In this document: one piece after another, positions 8,364-17,367 of the stretch | Numbering within the stretch: position 1 is the stretch's first letter | How the letters are laid out: each line of letters starts with the position of its first letter | NCBI RefSeq assembly: GCF_017163935.1 | Contig: NZ_JABVZR010000002.1 | Coordinates: forward strand, 310,001-374,000 | DNA: 64,000 nucleotides | Origin: Novosphingobium terrae | Lineage (GTDB): Bacteria; Pseudomonadota; Alphaproteobacteria; Sphingomonadales; Sphingomonadaceae | Direction of reading: 5' to 3' | Translations under genes and position numbers: made by a program | Notes under the pieces: generated by a model | Databases searched by the model: none | Seen by the model: the letters and a program-made list of their open reading frames with translations, nothing else | Told to the model about the DNA's origin: nothing

Positions 8364-9869
8364 ATGTTGAGGGGCACGCGGGTGGTGCAAGCGATCTTGT
8401 CCGATACTGGAAGGCCTGACGCTGCCGCCCTGCGGGGAGGCCGCGCCGCCCGCTGGCTGCCCGTTGCACTCCTTGTCCTGTTCCATGGTACAGTTCCCTA
8501 TATCGCGGGCAGCATGGCGCCGATCCTCTCGCTGGCCTGTCTGGTGGCACTGGCGCTGCTCACCGGAAAGGCCTGCCTTGCCCGCGCCCGGGCCAGCGGC
8601 ACGCCGGGTTGGCGCCTGCTGGCGCTGGCCATGGCGATCTGGGCCGGGGGGATGGTGGCCAACGCGGTGGTTCACCTCTCCTTCGGGCATTATCAGGGCG
8701 ATGCCAGCATCTGCCTGCTGTTCTTCGTGCTCTATGGCGTGCCGCTGGTCTTCGCCACCTCCAGCCCGGACACCGAGCGCCTGTCCGTGCGGGCGCTCGA
8801 CGCGCTGATCGCCAGCGCTTTGGGCGTGCTGTTCTTCGTCCATACCTTCAGCCTGTCCTCGATGGCGGGGGCCAGCGCGGAGGATGCGCAACTGCTCACC
8901 CGCATGTTCGATATCGAGAATGCGCTGGTGGCCCTCTTCGCCCTGCTGCGCTTTGCCACCAGCCATACGCGGGGCAATCGCGATGTCTTCGGCAGTCTGG
9001 CGGCCTATGGCGCGGTCTATTTCATCTGCACCGCCTATATGGACCACTGGCAGCAGGACACCGATTACGGCACCTCCTTCGACCTGATCATCGATCTGCC
9101 CATGCTGTTTCTGATCGGCCTGACACAGCGTTCGATCAGCAGGCCCTGCGGCAAAACCGTGAATGCCAGCAAGCGCGAGCGCATGGCGCAGGCCATCAGC
9201 CCGCTGCTGCTGCCCGCCATGCTGCTGGTGGTCGCGGCGACGATGCTGGGCACGCATCCGCACTGGGCGGTGGCCGGTTTCGCCACGGCCACCATCGTTT
9301 ATGGCTTGCGCAATGCCCTCACCCATCTGCGCAATCTGGAGGAGCGTGACAGGCTGGCCCAGCTCTCCCGGATCGACGATCTGACCGGCCTGCCCAACCG
9401 CCGCAGCTTCGATGCCGCCTTGCAGAGCGAATGGGCGCGGGCCGCGCGCAGCGGCGATCCCTTGTCGATCCTGATGATCGACATCGACCATTTCAAGCAG
9501 CTCAACGATCATCTCGGCCATCAGGAGGGCGACCGGCGGCTGCGCGATGTGGCCGAGGCGCTGGCCGCTTGCGCCTCACGCGCGGCGGATATGGTGGCGC
9601 GTTACGGCGGCGAGGAATTCGTGGTGATCCTGCCCGCAACCAGCGCCGAAGAGGCCCGCACGCTGGCGGAAACCATGCGGATCGGCGTGCTGGCGCTGGC
9701 TCTGCCGACACCGGCACCGGGCGGGCGGGTGAGCATCAGCATCGGGGTCAGCTCGACCATGATGCCCGCGGTGGACGATCCCGATGCTCTGCTGGCCTGC
9801 GCCGATGCCGCGCTTTATGCCGCCAAGCGCGATGGCCGCAATGCGGTGCATATGCCGATGGCAGCATAG
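8364..9869 (+). CDS. Membrane diguanylate cyclase (GGDEF)
   Basis: Makes cyclic di-GMP. The N-terminal half (about residues 30-320) has seven to eight hydrophobic segments forming a membrane sensor of unassigned type. The C-terminal GGDEF domain starts near LTGLPNRRSFD and carries YGGEEF, an active-site variant compatible with catalysis. DIDHFKQLND supplies the metal-binding Asp, and I see no RxxD product-inhibition site just before the catalytic motif. The start is uncertain: ATG 8364 is used, while a TTG at 8352 has a nearer AAGG. It is a single gene, convergent with the next. Confidence 0.88.
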   Translation: MLRGTRVVQAILSDTGRPDAAALRGGRAARWLPVALLVLFHGTVPYIAGSMAPILSLACLVALALLTGKACLARARASGTPGWRLLALAMAIWAGGMVANAVVHLSFGHYQGDASICLLFFVLYGVPLVFATSSPDTERLSVRALDALIASALGVLFFVHTFSLSSMAGASAEDAQLLTRMFDIENALVALFALLRFATSHTRGNRDVFGSLAAYGAVYFICTAYMDHWQQDTDYGTSFDLIIDLPMLFLIGLTQRSISRPCGKTVNASKRERMAQAISPLLLPAMLLVVAATMLGTHPHWAVAGFATATIVYGLRNALTHLRNLEERDRLAQLSRIDDLTGLPNRRSFDAALQSEWARAARSGDPLSILMIDIDHFKQLNDHLGHQEGDRRLRDVAEALAACASRAADMVARYGGEEFVVILPATSAEEARTLAETMRIGVLALALPTPAPGGRVSISIGVSSTMMPAVDDPDALLACADAALYAAKRDGRNAVHMPMAA

Positions 9870-9886
9870 GACGAACAGCGGGCCGA

Positions 9887-10789
9887 TCAGGGGACGAGCA
9901 AGGCTTGCGCCATCTCGGCAATGCGCTCGCGCCAGGCCAGTCTGGCCAGCCATTCTGCCGGAATGCCTTGCATACCATAGAGCGCGCCGGCCAGTTGGCC
10001 GGTGATGGCCGCCGTGGTGTCGGCATCGTCGCCAAGATTGGCCGCCAGCAGCACGGCATCGCGGTAGGTTTCGGTTTGATCGACACACCACAGGGCCGCT
10101 TCCAGACTGTGAGCCACATAGCCTGAGGACTGAATCCCGGCGCGAGCCTTGCCGCGCCATCCCCCAGCGAGAATGGCGGCAATCGGATCGCTGCCCACAC
10201 CCTCAGCCGCCTTGAGCGCTGTTTCAAAATCAGCGCCCAGAATGGCGGCGCGCAGGATCAGCGCATAGCCCTCGCAGGCATCGAGGCAGGCGGTGGCGCC
10301 ATGGGTGGTCGCGCTTTGCAGGCGGGCAGCATCGCGCATCGCCTTTTCGCCATGCTTCACGCCCCAGATCGCAACCGGCGCAAGACGCATCAGCGAGCCG
10401 TTGCCCGCGCTGAAGGTATCAGTCGAACCGGCGATGGGGTTGCCGTCCGCCTCGAAGCGGGCCAGCGCGCTACGCGTGGCCATGCCGATATCGAAGCATT
10501 CTCCCGTGGCGCTGTACACACCCCAGCGCCACCAGTTGACGAAGCGCCGCATCAGATCGCCCGGATCGAGCGAGCCGCGCTGCGCCAGACTTTCCGCCAG
10601 AGCCAGCGCCATGGAGGTGTCATCCGTCCAGACTCCGGCCTCAAGCTGGAACGGGCCGCCGCCGACGATATCGGTGAGCGGCGGCAGGCTGTCCCGCGCG
10701 GAGAACTCCAGCGTGGTGCCCAGAGCATCGCCGGTGGCGAGGCCCAGCAGGGCGCCAAGCGCGCGATCTTGGGTTTGCAGATCGATCAT
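9887..10789 (-). CDS. ADP-ribosylglycohydrolase (DraG/ARH type)
   Basis: A 300-residue cytosolic hydrolase that removes ADP-ribose from proteins or small molecules. The dinuclear metal site is readable: GLATGDALGT at residues 15-24, WTDDTS around 54-59 and LGDDADTTAAITGQ near the C-terminus. It is the third gene of a nicotinamide-salvage operon, 15 bp after nadV, with AAAGGA 8 bp before its ATG. In this context it probably returns ADP-ribose to the NAD cycle, with the Nudix domain of the first gene acting on the freed ADP-ribose. The protein substrate is unknown. Confidence 0.9.
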   Translation of the reverse strand: MIDLQTQDRALGALLGLATGDALGTTLEFSARDSLPPLTDIVGGGPFQLEAGVWTDDTSMALALAESLAQRGSLDPGDLMRRFVNWWRWGVYSATGECFDIGMATRSALARFEADGNPIAGSTDTFSAGNGSLMRLAPVAIWGVKHGEKAMRDAARLQSATTHGATACLDACEGYALILRAAILGADFETALKAAEGVGSDPIAAILAGGWRGKARAGIQSSGYVAHSLEAALWCVDQTETYRDAVLLAANLGDDADTTAAITGQLAGALYGMQGIPAEWLARLAWRERIAEMAQALLVP

Positions 10790-10804
10790 GGGATCATCCT
10801 TTCT

Positions 10805-12226
10805 TCAGGCCGCAGCCGTTTCAAGGGCAGCGGGCAGAACCGCTTCACCTGCCGCTCTGGCGCGCAGATCGGCAAAGCTGTGGCGGACCAGCATTTGCCC
10901 ATCGCGCCACACCGGCACCAGCAGATCGTCTCTGGCATCCACCGCATCCAGCCGTGCCGCGACCAGTCTGCCATCGCGCCTCACCACGGCCTGACGGCCC
11001 GCCTTGCTGGCCTTGGTGAGATCGGTGGCGGGCTGCTTGTTAACATCGCGCCAGACGCCATCGGCATCGCGCATGGCATTGGCCTTCATGGCAAAGCGCA
11101 GCGTGTCGCGGTTGACCTGTTGCAGCAGGCCGCCGCCCATGCCGAAAGCGATGTTGTCCACGGCAAAGCCCTCTTCCACCAGACGGTCGATCAGGTAGGC
11201 GATGCTCTTGATGGTCATGCCGTCGCCCTGAATGACACGGACATGCGGATCGAGAACCCGAAAACCCTTGCCGTTGATCGTGCCGCCAAAGGCCTCCCAC
11301 AACGTTTTCAGCGCACGGATCGGGGTTTCGACCGGATCGCCGCTGTCGGGGCGGACGACCAGCGTGCCCTTGCGGTTAAGCACCTTTTCGCGCAGCGCGC
11401 CGCCCCAGATGTCGCCAATGGCCGCATCCAGATCGTAGCTGTCCGAGACAACCGCCACCAGTCGCCCCTCACCCTCGAAGGCATCGAGCATATTGGCATA
11501 GGCATCCTGTTCACGGTCGCGCCCCCAGCTGGTGATCGTGCTGTGTTCAGCAGCGGGGATCGAGAAGCCCGCCATATCCGCGCCATAGTAGCGGCGGGCG
11601 GCGAGCAGGGCCTCCATCGTGTCGGTGCCCATGAAGTTCACCAGATGCGCCATGCCGCCAAGGGCTGCGCTCTCCCCGCTGCTGACGCCGCGTGCGCCGA
11701 AATCGTGCAGCTTGAAGGGAAGCTGGCCTGCGACATCGTCGCTGGTCTTTTCCAGCCCGGCGCGGATGATCTGGCGGCACTGCCAGCTCAGCGTGGCGAC
11801 CGTGGTGGGATACCAGATGGCGCGCAGCAAAGCGGTTTCCACAAAGGTGGCGAGCCATGGCAGGCGCGGATCGGTGGTCTCCACCTGCAGCAGAGGCACG
11901 CCGGTGGGGACCATCATCCCCTCGGGCAGGGCGCGGATCGCGATGGGCAGGAAGCCCTTGTGATCCTCCATGATCATCTGCCAGCCCGCGCGGTTGAAGG
12001 GCACGCCATGGGCGGTGCAGATCGCTTCGGCCTCCTCGATATCCTCGGTGGTGATCGGGCGGGCCAGCAAATCGATCAGGAAGGGCTGCAGGCCCATGAA
12101 CAGCACTTCGTCAGCAAAGTCATTGGGCCGCGCCTCGACATAAGCGCTGATCGCGCGGGCCTCGGGCGGATATTGCAGGAAGTGGCTGTGCTTGTAGCTG
12201 TCGGTGGCCAGGATGAGATTGGTCAT
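10805..12226 (-). CDS. nadV: Nicotinamide phosphoribosyltransferase
   Basis: A 473-residue enzyme condensing nicotinamide and PRPP to NMN. NAMPT-type motifs are DSYKHSHFLQYPP near the N-terminus, KLHDFGARG around residue 170, VVSDSYDL, VVRPDSGDP and VIQGDG. These separate it from nicotinate phosphoribosyltransferase (PncB). GAGGAG lies about 8 bp upstream of the ATG. It sits between the NadM-Nudix fusion and the ADP-ribosylglycohydrolase, giving a complete two-step route from nicotinamide to NAD. Confidence 0.94.
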   Translation of the reverse strand: MTNLILATDSYKHSHFLQYPPEARAISAYVEARPNDFADEVLFMGLQPFLIDLLARPITTEDIEEAEAICTAHGVPFNRAGWQMIMEDHKGFLPIAIRALPEGMMVPTGVPLLQVETTDPRLPWLATFVETALLRAIWYPTTVATLSWQCRQIIRAGLEKTSDDVAGQLPFKLHDFGARGVSSGESAALGGMAHLVNFMGTDTMEALLAARRYYGADMAGFSIPAAEHSTITSWGRDREQDAYANMLDAFEGEGRLVAVVSDSYDLDAAIGDIWGGALREKVLNRKGTLVVRPDSGDPVETPIRALKTLWEAFGGTINGKGFRVLDPHVRVIQGDGMTIKSIAYLIDRLVEEGFAVDNIAFGMGGGLLQQVNRDTLRFAMKANAMRDADGVWRDVNKQPATDLTKASKAGRQAVVRRDGRLVAARLDAVDARDDLLVPVWRDGQMLVRHSFADLRARAAGEAVLPAALETAAA

Positions 12227-12310
12227 GATGTGAACTCCTCACAGTGACGCCGGACGCAGGACTCCCCTGCGCGGCAGATCTCTTTTCAGTTTTCGGTATT
12301 CAGGGCCGGA

Positions 12311-13378
12311 TTACAGGTCCGCCATCTCCTCGATGATCGACCAGTGGTCCTCGAAGAGCATCTCGGGGCTGAGATCACCGAAGCGATACCAGCGAGCATG
12401 GGCGGCATCGTCGCCCCCCTTCACGCTGAACAGCTTGCGGCGCTCGGGCAGACGGAAGAGGAAGGCGTGGGTGATGATCCGCCCGCGCAAGGACCGGCCC
12501 GGCGCATCGAAGACGCGGCTACGCGAGTCCTCGATAAAGCTGGCCAGCATGGCGGGAGGGATCTGCCCCTTGCCGTCGCTGATCGAGGTTTCCTCACGCA
12601 ATTCGCGGATCGCGGCGTCGCGGATGCGCTCGGCCGGGTTCACGAAGCCACCGGGCAGGGCCAGCAGACCCTTGCCGGGCGCGCGGCCCCGCTCGACCAG
12701 CAGGATATGGCCCGATTGCACCACCACAGCATCCGCCGTGACGAAAGGCCCCTTGCCCCATTGCGCGGGATAGGCGGCAAGGAATTCGGCCTCTTCCAGC
12801 AGGGCGCGGAAGGTTTCGCCCAGCATGAACTGCTTCAGGAAATCCGCAACGCCCCCCGACAGGATCGAGCCCGCAATATCGGGAATGCGCTGAAAATAGC
12901 GCTGACGCACATCGCTGGAGGAAAAGGTGCCGTACTGACTGTCGATCTGGAGATTCTCCCACTCGGGGAAAAGCTTGAGGTAATAGGACGAAGCATCCTT
13001 GCCATAGCCCGCCAGCGCCACGCGAAAATCGCTGAGGCCGTGGCTCTGGAAACCATGGTTGTTGCCATGATCCAGCACGATGGCGCGCACCGTGCGCTGC
13101 ACCTGCGTCACCCATGCCGTGTCGGAATAGAGGTGATCGTCCAGCGGGGCGATGATCAGGCGGCCTTCGGCCACTTCATGGCGGAAGGCGGCGCGCAGCA
13201 TGGCCTCGCGCTCGGCATAGGTGAAGGGGTTGCGCGGATCGCGCGCCATATTGGCCGAGCCCACCAGCACGATCAGGCGGTTGACCCGCTCCAGCGCATG
13301 GGTGATGACATGTTCATGGCCGATATGCAGCGGCTGAAAACGCCCGATAAAGACGCCGAAATCGATGGTATCGTTCAT
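12311..13378 (-). CDS. Bifunctional NMN adenylyltransferase / Nudix hydrolase
   Basis: A 355-residue fusion. Residues 1-180 are a NadM-type nucleotidyltransferase with GRFQPLHIGH at 12-21 and the SSSDVR loop. Residues 205-345 are a Nudix domain with an intact box, G-x5-E-x7-RELREE, expected to cleave ADP-ribose. It therefore makes NAD from NMN and clears ADP-ribose. The ATG before NDTIDFGVF is chosen; a longer frame reaches 13495 but would overlap the divergent nrtR gene and its operator. First gene of the NAD-salvage operon. Confidence 0.92.
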   Translation of the reverse strand: MNDTIDFGVFIGRFQPLHIGHEHVITHALERVNRLIVLVGSANMARDPRNPFTYAEREAMLRAAFRHEVAEGRLIIAPLDDHLYSDTAWVTQVQRTVRAIVLDHGNNHGFQSHGLSDFRVALAGYGKDASSYYLKLFPEWENLQIDSQYGTFSSSDVRQRYFQRIPDIAGSILSGGVADFLKQFMLGETFRALLEEAEFLAAYPAQWGKGPFVTADAVVVQSGHILLVERGRAPGKGLLALPGGFVNPAERIRDAAIRELREETSISDGKGQIPPAMLASFIEDSRSRVFDAPGRSLRGRIITHAFLFRLPERRKLFSVKGGDDAAHARWYRFGDLSPEMLFEDHWSIIEEMADL

Positions 13379-13437
13379 ATCCGAGGCTCCCTCGAAAGGT
13401 GATGCGAGGCGGACTCCCCGACTCGCTGTAGAGACCT

Positions 13438-13465
13438 TATATTCATTTGACATATATCCAGTCAA
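13438..13465. promoter_or_regulatory. Candidate NrtR operator in the divergent promoter
   Basis: Between nrtR and the NadM-Nudix gene are two overlapping inverted repeats: TATAT-N9-ATATA at 13438-13456 and TTGAC-N9-GTCAA at 13447-13465. Their position in the 103-bp divergent gap and about 21-bp size suit a dimeric repressor. Which is the true site, and whether it also contains the promoter elements, cannot be decided from one locus. Confidence 0.5.
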
Positions 13466-13481
13466 CACATAAGTTGCCGCC

Positions 13482-14156
13482 ATGCCTGAGAACACTGCCC
13501 AACCCTATGATCCTTCGGCCTATCCGCCCGTGGCGGTGACAGTCGATCTGGTGCTGATGAGCGTGGTGGACGGCCAGTTGGCCGTGCTGCTGCAACGCCG
13601 CTCTGCCGATCCCTTCGCCGGAAAGCAGGCACTCCCGGGCAGCTTCGTAAGGCCCGAGGAAGGGCTGGATGATGCCGCAAGGCGCGTGCTGGCCGACAAG
13701 GGCGGTTTTGCCGATGAGACAGATGTCTGGCTGGAACAGCTCTATAGTTTTGGTGACCCAAGGCGCGATCCGCGTATGAGGATCGTCAGCGTGGCCTATT
13801 TCGCGCTTTTGTCGCCCCAACGTATGGCACAGGCTTTGGCCACCCGCGATGATCTGGCGCTGGTGCCTTTAACCGATCTGGAAGCACCACTTGCTTTCGA
13901 CCATGCCGCCATCATCGCGCTGACGCATGAGCGGCTGAAGGGCAAACTGGATTACATCCCCCTCGCCTTTTCCCTGCTGCCCGCGCTTTTCACGCTGCGC
14001 GATCTGCAAGCGGTGCATGAGGCCATTCTGGGCACGCATCTCAACAAGCCCGCCTTCCGCCGCCGCCTGCTCGACACCGGCTGGATCGAGCCCACCGGCG
14101 AACGCGAAGCCGATACCGCCTTTCGCCCGGCAGAACTCTATCGCCGCCGCGCCTGA
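13482..14156 (+). CDS. nrtR: NrtR, Nudix-related transcriptional regulator of NAD genes
   Basis: A 224-residue repressor. The N-terminal domain has a Nudix fold with a broken catalytic box: the usual REEEG is replaced by LADKGG (within about residues 55-80), so it should bind ADP-ribose without cleaving it. The C-terminal winged-helix domain includes ALFTLRDLQAVHEAILG and PAFRRRLL, the typical NrtR DNA-binding part. It is divergent from the nadM-nudix/nadV operon. Known NrtR proteins repress NAD salvage and release DNA on ADP-ribose binding. It ends 19 bp past the convergent stop of the sigma-54 regulator. Confidence 0.92.
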   Translation: MPENTAQPYDPSAYPPVAVTVDLVLMSVVDGQLAVLLQRRSADPFAGKQALPGSFVRPEEGLDDAARRVLADKGGFADETDVWLEQLYSFGDPRRDPRMRIVSVAYFALLSPQRMAQALATRDDLALVPLTDLEAPLAFDHAAIIALTHERLKGKLDYIPLAFSLLPALFTLRDLQAVHEAILGTHLNKPAFRRRLLDTGWIEPTGEREADTAFRPAELYRRRA

Positions 14157-16153
14157 GGTTCCAGCGCCGCAGCTTTCAGCAGGCCGCGATCCAGCCCATA
14201 GCGATCCATCCGCCGATAGAGCGTGGAGCGCGACATGCCCAGCAGCGTGCAGGCCATCGACATATTGCCCGCCGCCGCCGTGATCGCCTGGCTGATCTCC
14301 TCGCGCTCATCGAGCACAGCTTCGGGCAGGATCGCGCGAAAGGCCGGGGTGGCGGAGACCATCTCGGCGGGCAGGCAATCGAGACCGACCAGCCCGCCCT
14401 GCGCCAACAGGCGCGCCGAGGCCACAACATTGCGCAATTCGCGCAAATTGCCCGGCCAGTCATAACGGCGGACGCAGGCCAGCGCTTCGGGAGTGAAGCG
14501 CAAAGGTGCCCCGCCGGTTTCACGGGCGAAATGGGTCAGCAATTCTTCCAGATCACCCTCACGCTCACGCAGCGGCGGCACCGTCACCGATGCGACCGCC
14601 AGGCGATGGAACAGATCGCGGCGGAAACGCCCGGCCTCCACCTCGGCACGCAGGTCGCGGTTGGTCATGGCGATCACCCGGACCCTCACACGGCGCACAT
14701 CGGCTTCACCGATGCGGGTGACGACGCCCTCTTCCAGCACGCGCAGCAGATAGGGTTGCAGGTCCAGCGCCAACTCGCCGATCTCATCGAGGCACAAAGT
14801 GCCGCCATCGGCGAGTTCAAAACGCCCGGCGCGCCCCTCGCTGCTGGCCCCGGTGAAGGCGCCCTTGGCATAGCCGAACAGCTCACTGGCGATCAGATCG
14901 CGGTTCACCGCGCCGCAGTTGAAGGTGACGAAGGGGCCACGCTCGACCAGGCTGCGGCCATGGATGGCGCGGGCGAACAGCTCCTTGCCCACGCCGGTCT
15001 CGCCCTCGATCAGCGCCGGAAGATCGGAGGGGGCCAGCTTGCGGGCGCGCTCCACACAGGCGCGCAGAACGGGGCTCTGCCCCCGGATCGCAGAGAAATC
15101 GGCACGGGATGGATCAGCCTCGTCACCGCGCCGCGCACGCCGGGGCGCATGGCGCTCTTCACGCGCGGGGATCACCAGCATATGGCCCGCCAACTCGCCC
15201 GACAGATGGATCGGCTTGAACCAGTCCTCGGGCAGCGCGGCATGGCCAGCCTGCGCGGGCAGAAAGGCGGGCTGCCCCATCATCGTGCCCAGCGGCAGGT
15301 TCAGCCTTTCCTGCAGCAAACGCGCAGCATGGCGCGAGGCATGCACCAGCCGCCCGCGCGCATCCACAATCACCATCGCATCCCAGCGCGTGCCCGCACC
15401 ATGGTCCAGCGCGACCTCCATCAGCCGCACCCGCGTCAGATCGGCCTGATGCAGCAGAGCCTGCTCGATCCGCCGCGCGCCCAGCACGGAAAGCGCCACG
15501 ATCTGGCTGTTGGCGATCCGGCTGCGCGCCGAAAGGTTGAGAATGCCCGCCACGCTGCCGTCCAGCGGATCGAAGATCGGCGCGGCGGCGCAGGTCCAGC
15601 TGCGCATACGCTCGCAATAATGCTCCCCGGCATGGACCAGCATCGGCACGCGGTTGGCCAGTGCCATGCCGATGCCATTGGTGCCCGCCGAACTCTCACA
15701 CCAGTCGCCGCCGCAGCCCAGAGCGATGTCATTGCCCGCATGCAGCGCGGCGCGGTCACCCACGCCTTCCAGCACGACCCCTTGCGGATCGGTGACCAGC
15801 ATGATGGCATCGGTGCCCATCAGCATCGGCGCGGTGTCGGCCAGCGTGGCGGCGCTGGCGCGCAGCAGATCGCGGTGATCGCGGCGGCGCGCTTCGAAGA
15901 ACTCGCGCTGCAGCTGGGGCGCATTGGTGGTTTCCAGCCGGACATGCGAGGCGCGGCACCGCTCCCAGCTGTCGGCGATGGAGCCGCGCACACGGATCGA
16001 GTCCCGCGCGGCACCGGCCATGAAATCTTCCCAGGCGCGGTCCAGTTCGCGGCGGCTCTGGGCAAAAACGCGCGCGGCCATATTGGCTTCGTCGGGCAGC
16101 GCCAGATGCTGTGCCAGAGTCTCTGACGCCAGATTGCCTGACAAGGTCATCAC
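14138..16153 (-). CDS. Sigma-54-dependent activator, AcoR/DhaR family
   Basis: A 671-residue enhancer-binding protein. Residues 60-230 form a GAF-type sensory domain with a conserved Cys/Trp-rich stretch ([16 protein letters not shown]) and [11 protein letters not shown]. Residues 350-580 are the AAA+ domain with Walker A GETGVGKE at 384-391, the sigma-54 contact loop GAFTGA at 431-436 and Walker B LCLDE near 453-457. The end is a Fis-type HTH ([18 protein letters not shown]). Family members respond to acetoin, glycerol/dihydroxyacetone or small alcohols and ketones. It faces the dehydrogenase-glyoxalase operon across a region with palindromes and a -24/-12 promoter, so it almost certainly activates that operon. 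Confidence 0.95.
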   Translation of the reverse strand: MMTLSGNLASETLAQHLALPDEANMAARVFAQSRRELDRAWEDFMAGAARDSIRVRGSIADSWERCRASHVRLETTNAPQLQREFFEARRRDHRDLLRASAATLADTAPMLMGTDAIMLVTDPQGVVLEGVGDRAALHAGNDIALGCGGDWCESSAGTNGIGMALANRVPMLVHAGEHYCERMRSWTCAAAPIFDPLDGSVAGILNLSARSRIANSQIVALSVLGARRIEQALLHQADLTRVRLMEVALDHGAGTRWDAMVIVDARGRLVHASRHAARLLQERLNLPLGTMMGQPAFLPAQAGHAALPEDWFKPIHLSGELAGHMLVIPAREERHAPRRARRGDEADPSRADFSAIRGQSPVLRACVERARKLAPSDLPALIEGETGVGKELFARAIHGRSLVERGPFVTFNCGAVNRDLIASELFGYAKGAFTGASSEGRAGRFELADGGTLCLDEIGELALDLQPYLLRVLEEGVVTRIGEADVRRVRVRVIAMTNRDLRAEVEAGRFRRDLFHRLAVASVTVPPLREREGDLEELLTHFARETGGAPLRFTPEALACVRRYDWPGNLRELRNVVASARLLAQGGLVGLDCLPAEMVSATPAFRAILPEAVLDEREEISQAITAAAGNMSMACTLLGMSRSTLYRRMDRYGLDRGLLKAAALEPQARRR

Positions 16154-16327
16154 ACCTCCAGTCAGCCCTTTTGCGCGCGAGGGCGCCAGCGGGCCTTGAT
16201 CCTCTCATCGGCCGCGAGCGGATCGCGACTCTTATGGAATGTTGCAGTTTCTAGAATGATCCTGATCGGCTTGTCGATAGTCCATTCGTCGATTGCGCAG
16301 AGGATGATGCAAACAAGGCCGCGGATC

Positions 16328-16371
16328 TTGTGACACAAAGCTGTGACACAGTTTTGTGTCATGACACAAAA
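16328..16371. promoter_or_regulatory. Three tandem palindromes, candidate activator sites (UAS)
   Basis: Three adjacent inverted repeats share a TGTG/CACA core: TTGTG-A-CACAA at 16328-16338, CTGTG-A-CACAG at 16341-16351, and the perfect 20-bp palindrome TTTTGTGTCATGACACAAAA at 16352-16371. They lie about 95-140 bp upstream of the -24/-12 promoter, the usual distance for binding sites of sigma-54 activators. The activator gene is adjacent. Confidence 0.8.
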
Positions 16372-16465
16372 TCTGGAACAGTTATTGGCCCGATGGTTAC
16401 AATGACTTTCTGAAACAAACCCTGTTTTTATAGAAAAACGGAGATGGATTTTCGAAAATCCTGAA

Positions 16466-16482
16466 TTGGCACATCCCTTGCT
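16466..16482 (+). promoter_or_regulatory. Sigma-54 (-24/-12) promoter
   Basis: TTGGCACATCCCTTGCT closely matches the sigma-54 consensus TGGCAC-N5-TTGC: GG at 16468-16469, exactly ten bases, then GC at 16480-16481. Transcription should begin near 16493, about 26 bases before the GTG start of the cytochrome gene. It drives the operon from 16519 to 23031. Confidence 0.88.
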
Positions 16483-16518
16483 GATCCATCCGCAAACAAA
16501 CGGCATGGAGACAGGATC

Positions 16519-16923
16519 GTGTTCCGCATACCCCCCAAGCTCACCGTCACCGGCCTGATTGCGCTGACTCTCACGGCGACATTCTCTGCTCCGCTGGCCG
16601 CGCAAATGACCATCCCCAAATCCGCCCCCGCTTCGGGCGACAAGGTTTTTGCGCAGCAATGCGCCGCCTGCCACTCGGTCAAGCCGGGTGAGACGCGCGT
16701 CGGGCCTTCGCTGGCCAGTGTCGTCGGGCGCAAGGCCGGTTCGGTGGCTGGCTACGCCTATTCCCCCGCCCTCAAGGCCAGCGGCAAGACATGGAACGCC
16801 GCCAGCCTTGACGCATGGCTGACCAGCTCCACCAAAGCCGTGCCCGGCACCAAAATGACCTACGCGCAGGCCGATGCCGGCAAGCGCAAGGCGATCATCG
16901 ACTACCTCCAGACCGTGAAATGA
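16519..16923 (+). CDS. Periplasmic cytochrome c (class I, single heme)
   Basis: A 134-residue protein with a Sec signal peptide (hydrophobic residues 9-28, AxA before Gln29). The heme site CAACH is at 48-52 and the axial Met is in GTKMTYA (Met113), typical of small mitochondrial-type cytochrome c. It starts at GTG with GGAG about 11 bp upstream. As first gene of the sigma-54 operon it probably accepts electrons from the GMC dehydrogenase encoded downstream and passes them to the terminal oxidase. Confidence 0.92.
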   Translation: MFRIPPKLTVTGLIALTLTATFSAPLAAQMTIPKSAPASGDKVFAQQCAACHSVKPGETRVGPSLASVVGRKAGSVAGYAYSPALKASGKTWNAASLDAWLTSSTKAVPGTKMTYAQADAGKRKAIIDYLQTVK

Positions 16924-16931
16924 GACCCCCT

Positions 16932-17327
16932 ATGGCCAAGATCATCCACACCATGATCCGCGTGCTCGAAGAAGAGCGCTCGGTTGCCTTTTACAAGACC
17001 GCGCTCGGGCTGGACATTGCCGCGCGCTTTCCCTTCGACGGCTTCACCCTCGTCTATCTGCGCAATGCGGAGAATGACGTCGAACTGGAACTGACCATCA
17101 ACCACGACCGCAAGGAGCCCTACACCTTCGGCGACGGCTACGGCCACATCGCCGTAACGGTGCCTGATCTGGACGCCGAACATACGCGGATGGAAGCTTC
17201 GGGCATCGCCCCGCTGCCGATCAAGGAATTCTTCCGCGAGGGCGCGCTGATGGCCCGCTTCTTCTTCATTCAGGACCCGGACGGCTACAAGATCGAGGTG
17301 CTTCAGCACCACGGCCGCTACGTCTGA
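16932..17327 (+). CDS. gloA: Glyoxalase I (lactoylglutathione lyase)
   Basis: A 131-residue VOC-fold enzyme. All four metal ligands of proteobacterial glyoxalase I are visible: His6 (IIHTMIRV), Glu53 (ELTINH), His72 (GYGHIAV) and Glu122 (YKIEVL). It converts the methylglyoxal-glutathione hemithioacetal to S-D-lactoylglutathione. The gene begins 8 bp after the cytochrome gene and is in the same operon as glyoxalase II and D-lactate dehydrogenase. That context makes methylglyoxal the likely metabolite, rather than one of the many other VOC substrates. Confidence 0.9.
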   Translation: MAKIIHTMIRVLEEERSVAFYKTALGLDIAARFPFDGFTLVYLRNAENDVELELTINHDRKEPYTFGDGYGHIAVTVPDLDAEHTRMEASGIAPLPIKEFFREGALMARFFFIQDPDGYKIEVLQHHGRYV

Positions 17328-17367
17328 GCCACCTCCTGTCCAGAACCATAAGAAAGGGAGAGCGATC

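Noticed and set aside
10301..12247. 648-codon plus frame over nadV and the ADP-ribosylglycohydrolase gene
   Set aside because: Antisense to two genes with intact catalytic motifs; no domain recognised.
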